In this document: positions 16,933 through 25,622 of the stretch, piece by piece | Position numbering within the stretch: the first letter of the stretch is position 1 | Layout of the letters: every line of letters starts with the position of its first letter | Source of the DNA: Streptomyces sp. TSRI0107 | Lineage (GTDB): Bacteria > Actinomycetota > Actinomycetes > Streptomycetales > Streptomycetaceae | NCBI RefSeq assembly: GCF_001905845.1 | Contig: NZ_LIVZ01000001.1 | Span: 434,001-498,000, forward strand | Length of the DNA: 64,000 nt | Direction of reading: 5' to 3' | The notes under the pieces: model-generated | What the model saw: only the letters and a program-made list of their open reading frames with translations | The model's database searches: none | Told to the model about the DNA's origin: nothing | Translations under genes and position numbers: made by a program

Positions 16933-18180
16933 TCAGAACCCGTGCGGCAGCCAGGGCGCCACCGCGGAACCGAACGCCACCGACGCCTCCGCCAGCGCCC
17001 CGGCCCGCAGCTCCCGCACCCGGCCGGCCGCGCCCAGCGCCGCCAGACCCACCCCGCCGAGATACGCCGACCCCAACTCCCGCACGGACAGCGCCAGGTC
17101 CGCCGCGTCCGTCGTACGCTCGCACGACGCGCCCTTGGCGTCACCGCTCAGCCGCCAGCGGCCCGTGTTCCACGGGCAGAAGTCGTCCGTCACGTCGAGC
17201 ACCACGTCCACCGGCGCCTGATACGTCCGCGCCTCCAGAGCGGCGCCCACCTCCACCGGCCGCAGATACAGCGAGTCCCGCCGCCGCGGCCGGCACCGCC
17301 GGATGTCCGACACCAGGTACTGCCAGGCGTCGTCGAGCGGCCGCCCCCGCACGACCAGCGTGGACGTCAGGTCGATCCCGAACAGGAACCGCCACAGCGC
17401 CGCGTCCGCCGCCGGATCCAGCGCCGCCGTGTCCTCCAGGACCACCGTGCCGTCGTGGCCGCTCTCGCCCCAGCCGATCCGCACCCGGTACCGCGCGTAC
17501 CCCACGGTCCGGCCGTCCCGCTCGGCGACCACGCACAGCAGCGGCGACGCCCCGTCCCGCTCGCTCTCCGGGTCCAGCAGGCCCACCCGCTCCCAGCCCG
17601 GCCGCCGCGCCAGCATGCCGGGCCGCCCGGGCACCAGCCCGGCGTAGACCGCCTCGCACGCGCCGAGCACCTCGCCGGGCGCCGCGAACCGCAGCCGTAC
17701 GTCATCGGTCCCGGCCGGCACCGACAACCGCACCCGGGCCGTGTCGATCTCCGCGCCGAGCGCGTACGTCGCCACGCCGTACCCGAACCGGCCGTAGATG
17801 GCCGGCTCGGAGGCGGTCAGCACCGCCAGCGGCTCACCCCAGGAGCGGACGTCGTCCAGCTGCCGGCGCATCATCGAGGTCAGCACCCCGCGCCGCCGGT
17901 GCGTGCCCGCCACACCGACCATGGTGACGCCCGCCGCGGGCACCGACGCCCCGCCGGGCACGGTCAGCCGGAACGTGAACGCCCCCGCGGTGCCCACACA
18001 CGCGTCGCCGTCCCAGACACCCAGGGAACGGTCGAACTCGGTGAGCGCACGCCACAGTTCCCGTTCCTCGGCCGCCTCCGGCACCCCGCCGAACGCGCGC
18101 AGCAGGGTGTCGTACCACACGTCCCAGTCGTCCGGCCGCAGGACGCGAGGCCCGCCCGAACCGTCACTCGCCATCGCCAT
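16933..18180 (-). CDS. GNAT acetyltransferase, Eis-like
   Basis: 415 aa, about the size of Eis (enhanced intracellular survival) proteins. An N-terminal GNAT domain carries the acetyl-CoA loop VAGTHRRRGVLTSMMRRQL near residue 95; a second degenerate GNAT domain and a C-terminal sterol-carrier-like domain follow (LALSVRELGSAYLGGVGLAALGAAGRV). Mycobacterial Eis acetylates aminoglycosides and protein lysines; the Streptomyces substrate cannot be inferred. Convergent with the DNA glycosylase gene 10 bp away, and divergent from the PP2C-type gene. Confidence 0.82.
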   Translation of the reverse strand: MAMASDGSGGPRVLRPDDWDVWYDTLLRAFGGVPEAAEERELWRALTEFDRSLGVWDGDACVGTAGAFTFRLTVPGGASVPAAGVTMVGVAGTHRRRGVLTSMMRRQLDDVRSWGEPLAVLTASEPAIYGRFGYGVATYALGAEIDTARVRLSVPAGTDDVRLRFAAPGEVLGACEAVYAGLVPGRPGMLARRPGWERVGLLDPESERDGASPLLCVVAERDGRTVGYARYRVRIGWGESGHDGTVVLEDTAALDPAADAALWRFLFGIDLTSTLVVRGRPLDDAWQYLVSDIRRCRPRRRDSLYLRPVEVGAALEARTYQAPVDVVLDVTDDFCPWNTGRWRLSGDAKGASCERTTDAADLALSVRELGSAYLGGVGLAALGAAGRVRELRAGALAEASVAFGSAVAPWLPHGF

Positions 18181-18342
18181 GGTCCATGCCTACCAGGGCA
18201 AGCAGGGGCGAGCCAGGGAATTTCCGGCAGGTGGCGGCACGGCGGCTTTCCGTGAAGTTCACTGTGAAGTCGAGCCTCGGACGGGGGACAAGTGGGACCT
18301 CCCGTGCCAAGCGACTGGTCCGATGGATAGGGTCCCGAACTG

Positions 18343-19554
18343 ATGGCAGCAGGACGAGAGCGGCGCGCGGCGGCCGAGACGTTCCCGGCCCGGTGGAAGA
18401 TGCAGTGGCACCGGGTCCGCGTCGGCCTGCGCAGAAGCGCCGTCGACTACTTCCGCGGCGACGGCTCCGACTGGGTCGCCCTCGCCGGACTGCTGCTCAC
18501 CGTTCCGCTGATCGCGGTCACCACACTGGCCAACCCGGTGTGGTGCTCCCCGGCCGCGCTGGTCCTGCCGATCGTCGCGGGCGGCCTGCTGCTGCGCCCG
18601 GCGAGCCTGCTCGGCCTGTACGCCGCCGCCGCGACCGCGCTGATCGTGGAGTCCATCCAGCTGGGCCCGTACACCGAGGGCCCCTCCCGGGTCACCCCGG
18701 GCGTGGTGCTGGTGGTCGCCGCCTGCGGGTTCTTCGGGCTGCTCATCGCCCAGTTCCGCAGCCGGGTCGGCGTGCCCTGGCGGCGCGGCGGGACCATGCT
18801 GTTCGACCTGCGCGAACGCATCCGCACCCAGAGCCGGCTGCCCAAGCTGCCGGCCGGCTGGCACCGCGAGATGGCGCTGCGCCCGGCCGGCGGCCAGTCC
18901 TTCTCCGGCGACTTCGTGGTCGCGGCCCGCACGGGCGGCGGCCGCACCCTGGAGGTCGTCCTCACCGACGTCTCCGGCAAGGGCATGGACGCGGCCTCCC
19001 GCGCCCTGCTCCTGGCCGGCGCCTTCAGCGGCCTGCTCGGCTCCCTGCCGCCGCACGCCTTCCTCCCGGCCGCCAACGGCTATCTGCTCCGGCAGGACTG
19101 GGACGAGGGCTTCGCGACCTCCATCCACCTCGTCCTGGACCTGGACTCGGGCGACTACGAGCTGTACTCCGCGGGCCATCCGCCGGGGCTCCAGCTGAGC
19201 GCGGGCAGCGGCCGCTGGGAGGAGAAGGCGGCCGAGGGCCCGCTCCTCGGTGTGTACGAGGGCGCCCAGTTCGACCCGGTGAAGGGCTCGCTGCGGCCCG
19301 GAGACGTGTTGATGCTGTTCACGGACGGACTCGTGGAGACCTCCGACCGCGACATCGTCGAGGGCATCGACCGCCTCACCGGCGAGGCCGACCGCTATGT
19401 CGCCGGCGGCTTCCAGGGCGCCGCCTGGCACCTCATCGAGGCCGTCGCCAAGGACGTCAACGACGACCGGGCCCTGCTGCTGATCTGCCGCGAGGGCCCC
19501 ACGGCCACGGCCCAGGCCCAGCTGCACGCGCAGGCGCGGGCGGCTGTCCGCTGA
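18343..19554 (+). CDS. Membrane PP2C/SpoIIE-family Ser/Thr phosphatase
   Basis: 403 aa. The N-terminal third has four to five hydrophobic helices (WVALAGLLLTVPLIAVTTL to VLVVAACGFFGLLIAQF); the catalytic SpoIIE domain starts around residue 175 with SFSGDFVV, LTDVSGKGMDAASRA, YSAGHPPGL and MLFTDGLVETSDRD, keeping the metal-binding Asp residues. These enzymes dephosphorylate anti-anti-sigma factors or related proteins. No partner switch genes are adjacent. A TAGGGT -10-like hexamer lies 9 bp before the ATG, so the leader is very short. Confidence 0.87.
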   Translation: MAAGRERRAAAETFPARWKMQWHRVRVGLRRSAVDYFRGDGSDWVALAGLLLTVPLIAVTTLANPVWCSPAALVLPIVAGGLLLRPASLLGLYAAAATALIVESIQLGPYTEGPSRVTPGVVLVVAACGFFGLLIAQFRSRVGVPWRRGGTMLFDLRERIRTQSRLPKLPAGWHREMALRPAGGQSFSGDFVVAARTGGGRTLEVVLTDVSGKGMDAASRALLLAGAFSGLLGSLPPHAFLPAANGYLLRQDWDEGFATSIHLVLDLDSGDYELYSAGHPPGLQLSAGSGRWEEKAAEGPLLGVYEGAQFDPVKGSLRPGDVLMLFTDGLVETSDRDIVEGIDRLTGEADRYVAGGFQGAAWHLIEAVAKDVNDDRALLLICREGPTATAQAQLHAQARAAVR

Positions 19555-19566
19555 GACACTGGCGGG

Positions 19567-20025
19567 GTGACCGAGACCCCGCGCACCATGCCCCTCGCCG
19601 AGGTGGAGGCCCTGGCCCGCGCCGCCCACGAGGGCCAGACCGACAAGGCCGGCCGCCCCTACGCCGAACACCTCCAGGCCGTCGCGGAGGGCGTCCGCGC
19701 CCGCGGCGGCGACGCCGAGCAGATCGCCGCCGCCTGGCTGCACGACGCCGTGGAGGACGACGCGCTGCCCGTACGGTGGCTGGACCAGGCCCCGCTGAGC
19801 CACCGCACGAAGGACATCGTGCGGGCGGTCACCAAGCGGCCGGGCGAGTCCCCGCAGGAGTACGCCGCCCGCATCCTCGCCACTCCCGGCGCACTGCTGG
19901 TGAAGGAGGCGGACCTGGCCCACAACGCGGACCCGGCCCGTCTCGCCGCCCTCGACGAACCGACCCGCACACGACTGACCGAGAAGTACGCGCGGATGCG
20001 CGGACTTCTCGGTCTCGAAGGGTGA
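19567..20025 (+). CDS. HD-domain protein (small RelA/SpoT hydrolase-like)
   Basis: 152 aa from a GTG, 12 bp after the phosphatase stop. It shows the HD metal site in order: H in AARAAHEGQTDKAGRPYAEH, HD in AAWLHDAVED, and D in LLVKEADLAHNAD. This is the pattern of stand-alone (p)ppGpp hydrolase-like HD proteins (Mesh1 type), although the family is broad and a different nucleotide may be the substrate. Probably cotranscribed with the SpoIIE-type phosphatase. Confidence 0.78.
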   Translation: MTETPRTMPLAEVEALARAAHEGQTDKAGRPYAEHLQAVAEGVRARGGDAEQIAAAWLHDAVEDDALPVRWLDQAPLSHRTKDIVRAVTKRPGESPQEYAARILATPGALLVKEADLAHNADPARLAALDEPTRTRLTEKYARMRGLLGLEG

Positions 20026-20042
20026 CGCCGGGCGAACCCGCC

Positions 20043-21239
20043 TCAGACGCGGGCGGTTTCGCGCCTGCTGTCGCTCTTGCCGCCGTTCGTCCCGTTACCG
20101 CCCGACTCGTTCTTCTGGCGGTCCCGGGCGAGTTGGGCGGCGTCCTGCTTGAACGCCCACTCCATCCTCGGCTCCATCGCGAACCGGAACACCCGCTGCA
20201 CCGGCTTGGTGCACAGCAGGGTCACGCCGATCGCGGCGAGCACGGACACGAAGATCTCACCGAGCGGCCGGTGCAGCCAGGCGTGGTCGAACCAGCCGCG
20301 GTACTCGCCGGCCTTCACCACGAAGCCGTGCAGCAGATAGCCGTACAGCGTGCCCGCGCCCAGTGCGGTGAACCACAGGTGGCGGCGCGGCACCCAGGCG
20401 AAGAAGCAGGCGGTCAGCACCAGCGAGCAGCCGAACATGGCCAGCACCATCACCGGCCCGACCCACCACGGCACGCCCAGCTCCTGCGCGGAGTCCCGGT
20501 GGTAGAACCAGGCGGTGTTCATCCGCGGCACGGCCCACCAGCCCACGGCCATCGCCACGGCGAAGACCGGCACCGACAGGATCCGCACCGAGCGGCGGCG
20601 CACCATCTGGAAGTGCTCGGGCTTCATGCACAGACCGAGCACGAAGTACGGCAGGAACTGCAGCACCCGCTGCAGGTCCAGGTCGTCACCGATCTCCGGG
20701 GCGACCGACGCGGCCATCGCGATGCCGAGCGCGATCGGCAGCGGCCAGCGGATCAGCTTCCAGATCGGGGTGGTGAGCCGCCACAGGAACAGCGCGCACA
20801 GGAACCAGGTGAGATACCAGGGATCGAGAAGGCTGATCTCCTGTCCCGGATCGTGGTCGATCACCCGCTTGAAGAGCGGATAAGCCGTCTCGAAGACGAT
20901 GTACGGCACGGCGACACCGGTGATCAGCCGCTTCAGCCGGCTGGGGCGCATGTCGAAACTGCGCGAGAAGAAGCCGGAGATGATGATGAACGCCGGCATG
21001 TGGAAGGTGTACACGACCGTGTACGCGCCCTCCAGGATGCGGCTGTCGTCCTTCAGCGGCTCCCAGGCGTGACCGATGGCCACCAGCACGATCGCCAGGT
21101 ATTTGGCGTTGTCGAAGAACGCGTCGCGCTGCTTGCCGGACTGCGGGCTCTGCGGTGAGCGCGGGCTCGGCACTCCCGAAGCCGGCGACTGTGCCGGTGG
21201 AAGCGGCGCCCTGCGGCGGGAGGAGGCGGCGTGGAACAT
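20043..21239 (-). CDS. Membrane acyltransferase (acyltransferase 3 family)
   Basis: 398 aa from the ATG at 21239. After a Pro/Ser-rich cytoplasmic tail comes RDAFFDNAKYLAIVLVAIGHAWEPL, which starts the ten-helix acyltransferase-3 fold with its conserved His, then FHMPAFIIISGFFSR. The C-terminal tail is charged and polar. Members O-acylate sugars, peptidoglycan or antibiotics at the membrane. The ATG was preferred over one 17 codons upstream because a clear promoter (21247-21276) ends 7 bp before it. It is a single-gene unit, convergent with the HD gene. Confidence 0.85.
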   Translation of the reverse strand: MFHAASSRRRAPLPPAQSPASGVPSPRSPQSPQSGKQRDAFFDNAKYLAIVLVAIGHAWEPLKDDSRILEGAYTVVYTFHMPAFIIISGFFSRSFDMRPSRLKRLITGVAVPYIVFETAYPLFKRVIDHDPGQEISLLDPWYLTWFLCALFLWRLTTPIWKLIRWPLPIALGIAMAASVAPEIGDDLDLQRVLQFLPYFVLGLCMKPEHFQMVRRRSVRILSVPVFAVAMAVGWWAVPRMNTAWFYHRDSAQELGVPWWVGPVMVLAMFGCSLVLTACFFAWVPRRHLWFTALGAGTLYGYLLHGFVVKAGEYRGWFDHAWLHRPLGEIFVSVLAAIGVTLLCTKPVQRVFRFAMEPRMEWAFKQDAAQLARDRQKNESGGNGTNGGKSDSRRETARV

Positions 21240-21246
21240 CTGAGGC

Positions 21247-21276
21247 ACCCTAGCGTCGTCTGCGGGGTCGCGTAAA
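21247..21276 (-). promoter_or_regulatory. Vegetative promoter for the acyltransferase, leaderless start
   Basis: On the minus strand TTTACG (-35) and TAGGGT (-10) are separated by 18 bp. The -10 ends 7 bp before the ATG at 21239, so transcription probably starts on or next to the start codon. Confidence 0.6.
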
Positions 21277-21615
21277 ACCCTCCACGTCATTCATGCTTCC
21301 GCACTCGGTTACCCCGGATTTACGCAGGCAAAATGTCCAGTTGGAGGCAATTCGATTTGTCTGTGCGCATGTTGTGTGGACATGGAAACCAACCTGTCGA
21401 ATTCCTGTCGCGAACATGCCGTCGAATTACTCTCTGGCGCGCTCCGGCACGGCTGTTGGGGACGGGATGCGGGTCCCCGCGCGGCACTGCCGTGACCGAC
21501 GTTGCGTCACGGGCCGCATAGGGCGGCCCGGTTGGTGGCACGATGGTTCTGGCGGGGGCGTGCGGGCTGGCATCCCCCGGCCGGTAGAGCGGACCGACCG
21601 AGGGTGTGATCTGTT
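21277..21615. other. AT-richer non-coding region before the small membrane protein
   Basis: About 340 bp without a credible gene; short frames lack codon bias. The stretch 21290-21430 is clearly poorer in GC than its surroundings. GTCGAATT occurs at 21396 and 21421, with a related GTCG between. It may contain regulatory sites for the small gene downstream. Confidence 0.35.
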
Positions 21616-21810
21616 GTGGCCATTTCACTGTCAGTGGTGCTCCTGTTGGCGATCATCCTGGTGGTGATGATGCGCGGAGGCTCGATCAAGGCCGGGCCCG
21701 CGATCGTGGCGATCCTCTTCGGCTTCTTCCTCGCCTCGACCGGCATGGCCCCGTCCATCCAGCGTTTCCTCGACTCGATAGCGGAAATGATCAACTCAAT
21801 CAGCTTCTGA
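21616..21810 (+). CDS. Small membrane protein, unknown function
   Basis: 64 aa from a GTG. Two hydrophobic segments: LSVVLLLAIILVVMM near the N-terminus and KAGPAIVAILFGFFLASTGMA in the middle, then a short amphipathic end. The composition and codon bias are those of a real gene, and I recall similar short proteins in other streptomycetes, but no function is known. It lies just upstream of a hairpin terminator and the tRNA-Gly on the opposite strand. Confidence 0.7.
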   Translation: MAISLSVVLLLAIILVVMMRGGSIKAGPAIVAILFGFFLASTGMAPSIQRFLDSIAEMINSISF

Positions 21811-21830
21811 TCACCGGGTCCGCAAACGCG

Positions 21831-21869
21831 TCAGGGCCGGCCGGAGAAATGATCTCCGGCCGGCCCTGA
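21831..21869. terminator. Bidirectional hairpin terminator
   Basis: Perfect 17-bp stem (TCAGGGCCGGCCGGAGA and its complement) with a 5-nt AATGA loop, located between the small membrane protein and the 3' end of tRNA-Gly on the other strand. Confidence 0.8.
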
Positions 21870-21878
21870 GCCGTAGAG

Positions 21879-21949
21879 AGCGGGCGACGGGAATCGAACC
21901 CGCGTAGCCAGTTTGGAAGACTGGGGCTCTACCATTGAGCTACGCCCGC
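21879..21949 (-). tRNA. tRNA-Gly (anticodon TCC)
   Basis: 71 nt on the minus strand: acceptor stem GCGGGCG/CGCCCGC, D arm GCTC-AATGGTA-GAGC, anticodon loop CTTCCAA giving TCC, T arm GCGGG-TTCGATT-CCCGT, discriminator T as expected for glycine. No CCA is encoded. Reads GGA codons. Confidence 0.95.
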
Positions 21950-22103
21950 ACACAGGCGCCGCCGGTCGGGCGACCGCGGCACGACAGGCATCGTAGCGGG
22001 TCGGCCCCCCTCGCCGCACACTCCTTCCCGTCCCGCCCTTCGCGTCCCGCGCAATGCGGCGGACGGGCTGTCCGCGGGCATGTACCCTACGTGTCGCACC
22101 AGA

Positions 22104-22180
22104 CGGGGTGTGGCGCAGCTTGGTAGCGCGTCCGCTTTGGGAGCGGAAGGCCGTGGGTTCAAATCCCGCCACCCCGACCA
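22104..22180 (+). tRNA. tRNA-Pro (anticodon TGG)
   Basis: 77 nt including an encoded CCA: acceptor CGGGGTG/CACCCCG, anticodon stem TCCGC/GCGGA flanking a TTTGGGA loop giving TGG, T loop TTCAAAT, discriminator A. Lies divergently from the tRNA-Gly gene, upstream of tig. Confidence 0.95.
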
Positions 22181-22257
22181 GCCACCCGATCGCCGTGTGC
22201 GACGCGCCGCCGGTGATCGTGTCGAGTGATCCTTCCCGCCACCACGCGTGATCGCCT

Positions 22258-22287
22258 TTTGGGCCGTGTAGCCGCTGCCGTTACTAT
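22258..22287 (+). promoter_or_regulatory. Candidate tig promoter
   Basis: TTTGGG (-35) and TACTAT (-10) with an 18-bp spacer. The predicted start near 22294 gives a leader of about 110 nt before tig; the leader contains short hairpins (for example GGCC-TTAC-GGCC near 22312) with no recognised riboswitch. Confidence 0.5.
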
Positions 22288-22406
22288 GCAAGCTGCACGC
22301 CCGTGTGTCCGGCCTTACGGCCTATGAACTCCTCCGGGCGGCGAAATCCGCCGGACCAGTCTGGCTCCGGCAGAACCCGAGAAGTCAGCCACAAGGAGAC
22401 CGAACC

Positions 22407-23801
22407 GTGAAGAGCGCCGTGGAGAACCTGAACCCGACCCGGGTTCGGCTCACTGTCGAGGTGCCCTTCGAGGAGCTCAAGGACAGCCTCGACGCGGCGT
22501 ACAAGAAGATCAACCAGCAGGTCACGGTGAAGGGCTTCCGCAAGGGCAAGATCCCCGCCCGGGTCATCGACCAGCGGTTCGGCCGTGGCGCCGTGCTGGA
22601 GGAGGCCGTCAACGACGCGCTTCCGAAGTTCTACACGGAGGCGGTCAACGAGGCCGAGCTCAACGTCCTCGGCCAGCCCGAGGTCGACATCACGGAGCTG
22701 AAGGACGGCGAGACGCTGAACTTCACCGCCGAGGTCGACGTCCGCCCGGCCATCGAGATCCCGGACTACTCCGGCATCGAGGTCGAGGTCGACGCCGTCG
22801 AGGTCACCGACGAGGACATCGAGAAGTCGGTCGAGCAGCTGCGTGAGCGCTTCGCCTCCACCAGCCCGGTCGAGCGCGCCGCCGAGGACGGCGACGTGGT
22901 CACCGTCGACCTGGAGGCCAAGGTCGAGGGCAAGGTCCTCGAGGACGGCGTCGCCAACGGCGTCTCCTACACCATCGGCTCCGGCGAGCTGCTCGACGGC
23001 ATCGACGACGCCGTGAAGGGCCTGGAGGCCGGTGGCGAGGCCACCTTCACCTCCGAGCTCAAGGGCGGCTCCGCGGCCGGCAAGGAGGCCGAGGTCACCG
23101 TCAAGGTCACCCAGGTCGCCAAGCGCGAACTGCCCGAGCTGGACGACGAGTTCGCGCAGCTCGCCTCCGAGTTCGACACGCTGGACGAGCTCAAGGCCGA
23201 CAGCCGCAAGCGCCTCGAGAACATGAAGCAGTTCGACCAGGCCACCCAGGCGCAGGAGCGCGTCCTGGAGAAGCTGCTGGAGCTGGTCGAGGTCCCGGTC
23301 CCCGAGAAGCTGCTCGAGGACGAGATCAACACCCGCAAGCACAACCTCGAGCACCACCAGCTCGGCCAGATGGGCCTCACCCTCGACAAGTACCTGGAGC
23401 TCCAGGGCAAGACCGCCGAGGAGTTCGAGACCGAGACCCGCGAGGCCGCGGTCAAGGGCATCAAGACCCAGTTCGTCCTCGACGAGCTGGTCAAGCAGGA
23501 GAAGCTCAACGTCAACCAGGAGGAGCTCACCGAGCACCTCATGCGGCGCGCCGCCTCCTCCGGCATGTCCCCCGACCAGTTCGCCCAGGCCGTCGTCGAG
23601 CAGGGCCAGGTCCCGCTGCTCGTCGGCGAGGTCGCCCGCGGCAAGGCCCTGGCCGTCGTGGTCGAGGCCGCCACGGTGAAGGACACCAACGGCGAGATCG
23701 TCGACCTGTCGGACGAGGACGAGGACGAGACCGAGGCCGAGGCCGGCACCGAGTCCGCCGAGACCACCGAGGCCGCCGCCGAGGAGAAGTCCGAGGGCTG
23801 A
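22407..23801 (+). CDS. tig: Trigger factor, ribosome-associated chaperone
   Basis: 464 aa from a GTG with an AAGGAG ribosome site at 22393; the frame is open upstream but the conserved start is [24 protein letters not shown]. The ribosome-binding domain contains [19 protein letters not shown], the TF signature; the peptidyl-prolyl isomerase domain follows (about 155-240), then the helical C-terminal arms, ending in an acidic Glu/Thr/Ala-rich tail. It binds nascent chains at the exit tunnel. As in many bacteria it lies upstream of the clp genes but is separated from them by a strong terminator. Confidence 0.96.
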   Translation: MKSAVENLNPTRVRLTVEVPFEELKDSLDAAYKKINQQVTVKGFRKGKIPARVIDQRFGRGAVLEEAVNDALPKFYTEAVNEAELNVLGQPEVDITELKDGETLNFTAEVDVRPAIEIPDYSGIEVEVDAVEVTDEDIEKSVEQLRERFASTSPVERAAEDGDVVTVDLEAKVEGKVLEDGVANGVSYTIGSGELLDGIDDAVKGLEAGGEATFTSELKGGSAAGKEAEVTVKVTQVAKRELPELDDEFAQLASEFDTLDELKADSRKRLENMKQFDQATQAQERVLEKLLELVEVPVPEKLLEDEINTRKHNLEHHQLGQMGLTLDKYLELQGKTAEEFETETREAAVKGIKTQFVLDELVKQEKLNVNQEELTEHLMRRAASSGMSPDQFAQAVVEQGQVPLLVGEVARGKALAVVVEAATVKDTNGEIVDLSDEDEDETEAEAGTESAETTEAAAEEKSEG

Positions 23802-23831
23802 GCCGTACGGCACCTCTGATCCTCTGATCAC

Positions 23832-23875
23832 GCAGGACGGGCCCCGGGCGCGCACGCGCCCGGGGCCCGTCCTGC
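23832..23875. terminator. Hairpin terminator after tig
   Basis: Perfect 21-bp inverted repeat (GCAGGACGGGCCCCGGGCGCG and its complement, loop CA), 31 bp after the tig stop. It separates tig from the clpP1 promoter. Confidence 0.8.
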
Positions 23876-23931
23876 GTCTCCGGGGGCGCCGGACCGGGCG
23901 TCGCGCGGCTCCGGAGACCCATATGGCGCTA

Positions 23932-23989
23932 CGCCCCCGGCGAACACCCCCGTTACCGGGATTCCCCGGAAGGGGCACGGCGTTAGGGT
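23932..23989 (+). promoter_or_regulatory. clpP1 promoter region with candidate ClgR site
   Basis: CGC-CCCCG-GCGAAC at 23932-23945 fits the general ClgR operator pattern (CGC, five bases, GCG followed by AAC), as known for actinobacterial clp promoters. TTCCCC at 23962 and TAGGGT at 23984 could be -35 and -10 with a 16-bp spacer, placing the operator just upstream, where an activator would bind. Assignment rests on motif resemblance only. Confidence 0.45.
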
Positions 23990-24050
23990 CCATGAATACG
24001 TAGTACACGTGAGACGGCCCGGCGCCGTCGTAAGACGAGCAGGTGGATAC

Positions 24051-24674
24051 GTGACGAATCTGATGCCCTCCGCCGCCGGCGAGCCTTCCATCGGTGGTGG
24101 CCTCGGCGACCAGGTCTACAACCGGCTGCTCGGCGAGCGGATCATCTTCCTCGGCCAGCCGGTGGACGACGACATCGCCAACAAGATCACCGCGCAGCTG
24201 TTGCTCCTTGCCGCCGACCCGGACAAGGACATCTTCCTGTACATCAACAGCCCCGGCGGCTCGATCACGGCCGGCATGGCGATCTACGACACCATGCAGT
24301 ACATCAAGAACGACGTGGTGACGATCGCCATGGGCCTCGCGGCCTCCATGGGCCAGTTCCTGCTCAGCGCGGGCACCCCCGGCAAGCGCTTCGCCCTGCC
24401 GAACGCCGAGATCCTGATCCACCAGCCCTCCGCCGGCCTGGCCGGCTCGGCCTCGGACATCAAGATCCACGCCGAGCGGCTGCTGCACACCAAGAAGCGC
24501 ATGGCCGAGCTCACCTCGCAGCACACCGGCCAGTCGGTCGAGCAGATCACCCGGGACTCGGACCGCGACCGCTGGTTCGACGCCTACGAGGCCAAGGAGT
24601 ACGGCCTCATCGACGACGTCATCGCCACGGCCGCCGGCATGCCGGGCGGCGGCGGCACCGGGGCGGGCTCCTGA
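24051..24674 (+). CDS. clpP1: ATP-dependent Clp protease proteolytic subunit 1
   Basis: 207 aa from a GTG with AGGTGG upstream. Catalytic Ser in [11 protein letters not shown], His in ILIHQPSAG, Asp in [11 protein letters not shown]; the glycine-rich [12 protein letters not shown] oxyanion region is intact. ClpP1 assembles with ClpP2 into the barrel fed by ClpX or ClpC. The C-terminus is Gly-rich. It is followed by clpP2 after 97 bp, probably one operon. Confidence 0.96.
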   Translation: MTNLMPSAAGEPSIGGGLGDQVYNRLLGERIIFLGQPVDDDIANKITAQLLLLAADPDKDIFLYINSPGGSITAGMAIYDTMQYIKNDVVTIAMGLAASMGQFLLSAGTPGKRFALPNAEILIHQPSAGLAGSASDIKIHAERLLHTKKRMAELTSQHTGQSVEQITRDSDRDRWFDAYEAKEYGLIDDVIATAAGMPGGGGTGAGS

Positions 24675-24771
24675 GGGCCCTGGCGGCCCTCAGACGGCCC
24701 CGACGGCCCCAGAGGCCCGACGAGCCCCCGACACACCCCAGCCACCGCCCCAGCCCCTTTCAGGAGACACC

Positions 24772-25452
24772 GTGAACGACTTCCCCGGCAGCGGCCTCTA
24801 CGACCGTGTGCGCGCCGAGTACACCGGCCCGGCGGCCGAGTCCCGCTACGTCATCCCGCGCTTCGTCGAGCGCACCTCCCAGGGCATCCGGGAGTACGAC
24901 CCGTACGCGAAGCTCTTCGAGGAGCGCGTGATCTTCCTCGGCGTCCAGATCGACGACGCCTCCGCCAACGACGTCATGGCGCAGCTGCTGTGCCTGGAGT
25001 CGATGGACCCCGACCGGGACATCTCGGTCTACATCAACAGCCCCGGCGGGTCCTTCACCGCGCTGACGGCGATCTACGACACGATGCAGTTCGTCAAGCC
25101 CGACATCCAGACGGTCTGCATGGGCCAGGCGGCCTCCGCCGCGGCCGTGCTGCTGGCCGCCGGCACGCCGGGCAAGCGCATGGCGCTGCCGAACGCGCGC
25201 GTCCTGATCCACCAGCCGTACAGCGAGACCGGCCGCGGCCAGGTCTCCGACCTGGAGATCGCCGCCAACGAGATCCTGCGGATGCGCTCGCAGCTGGAGG
25301 AGATGCTGGCCAAGCACTCCACCCGGCCGATCGAGAAGATCCGCGAGGACATCGAGCGCGACAAGATCCTCACGGCCGAGGACGCGCTGGAGTACGGCCT
25401 GATCGACCAGATCATCTCGACCCGCAAGATGAACAACGCCGCAGTCCGCTGA
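24772..25452 (+). CDS. clpP2: ATP-dependent Clp protease proteolytic subunit 2
   Basis: 226 aa from a GTG with a CAGGAGA ribosome site. Ser in [13 protein letters not shown], His in [11 protein letters not shown], Asp in [10 protein letters not shown]. It has the longer N-terminus ([15 protein letters not shown]) typical of ClpP2. Works with ClpP1 in a mixed tetradecamer. Downstream, clpX follows in the same direction. Confidence 0.96.
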   Translation: MNDFPGSGLYDRVRAEYTGPAAESRYVIPRFVERTSQGIREYDPYAKLFEERVIFLGVQIDDASANDVMAQLLCLESMDPDRDISVYINSPGGSFTALTAIYDTMQFVKPDIQTVCMGQAASAAAVLLAAGTPGKRMALPNARVLIHQPYSETGRGQVSDLEIAANEILRMRSQLEEMLAKHSTRPIEKIREDIERDKILTAEDALEYGLIDQIISTRKMNNAAVR

Positions 25453-25622
25453 CCCGGACACCGTAGGATGTGCCGCCCCTTGGCACAGTGCACGTCAAAG
25501 TGAACCGCGCCAAGGGGGGCCCGAACGGGGGGCTCGGCAAGGTACCGTCGGACATAAGGCAGCACCAGGAGCCGCTGGACTCATCGCGTCCAGGCGTCTC
25601 CCAGGCGAAGGGGAAGCACACC

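Noticed and set aside
15384-17144. Upstream extension of the 13911 permease frame
   Set aside because: The extra N-terminal part runs antisense through rpiB and the glycosylase gene. The true start at 15383 has a ribosome site and family homology.
18186-21158. Long plus-strand frame across the phosphatase, HD and acyltransferase genes
   Set aside because: Arg/Pro-rich out-of-frame translation covering three well-supported genes on both strands.
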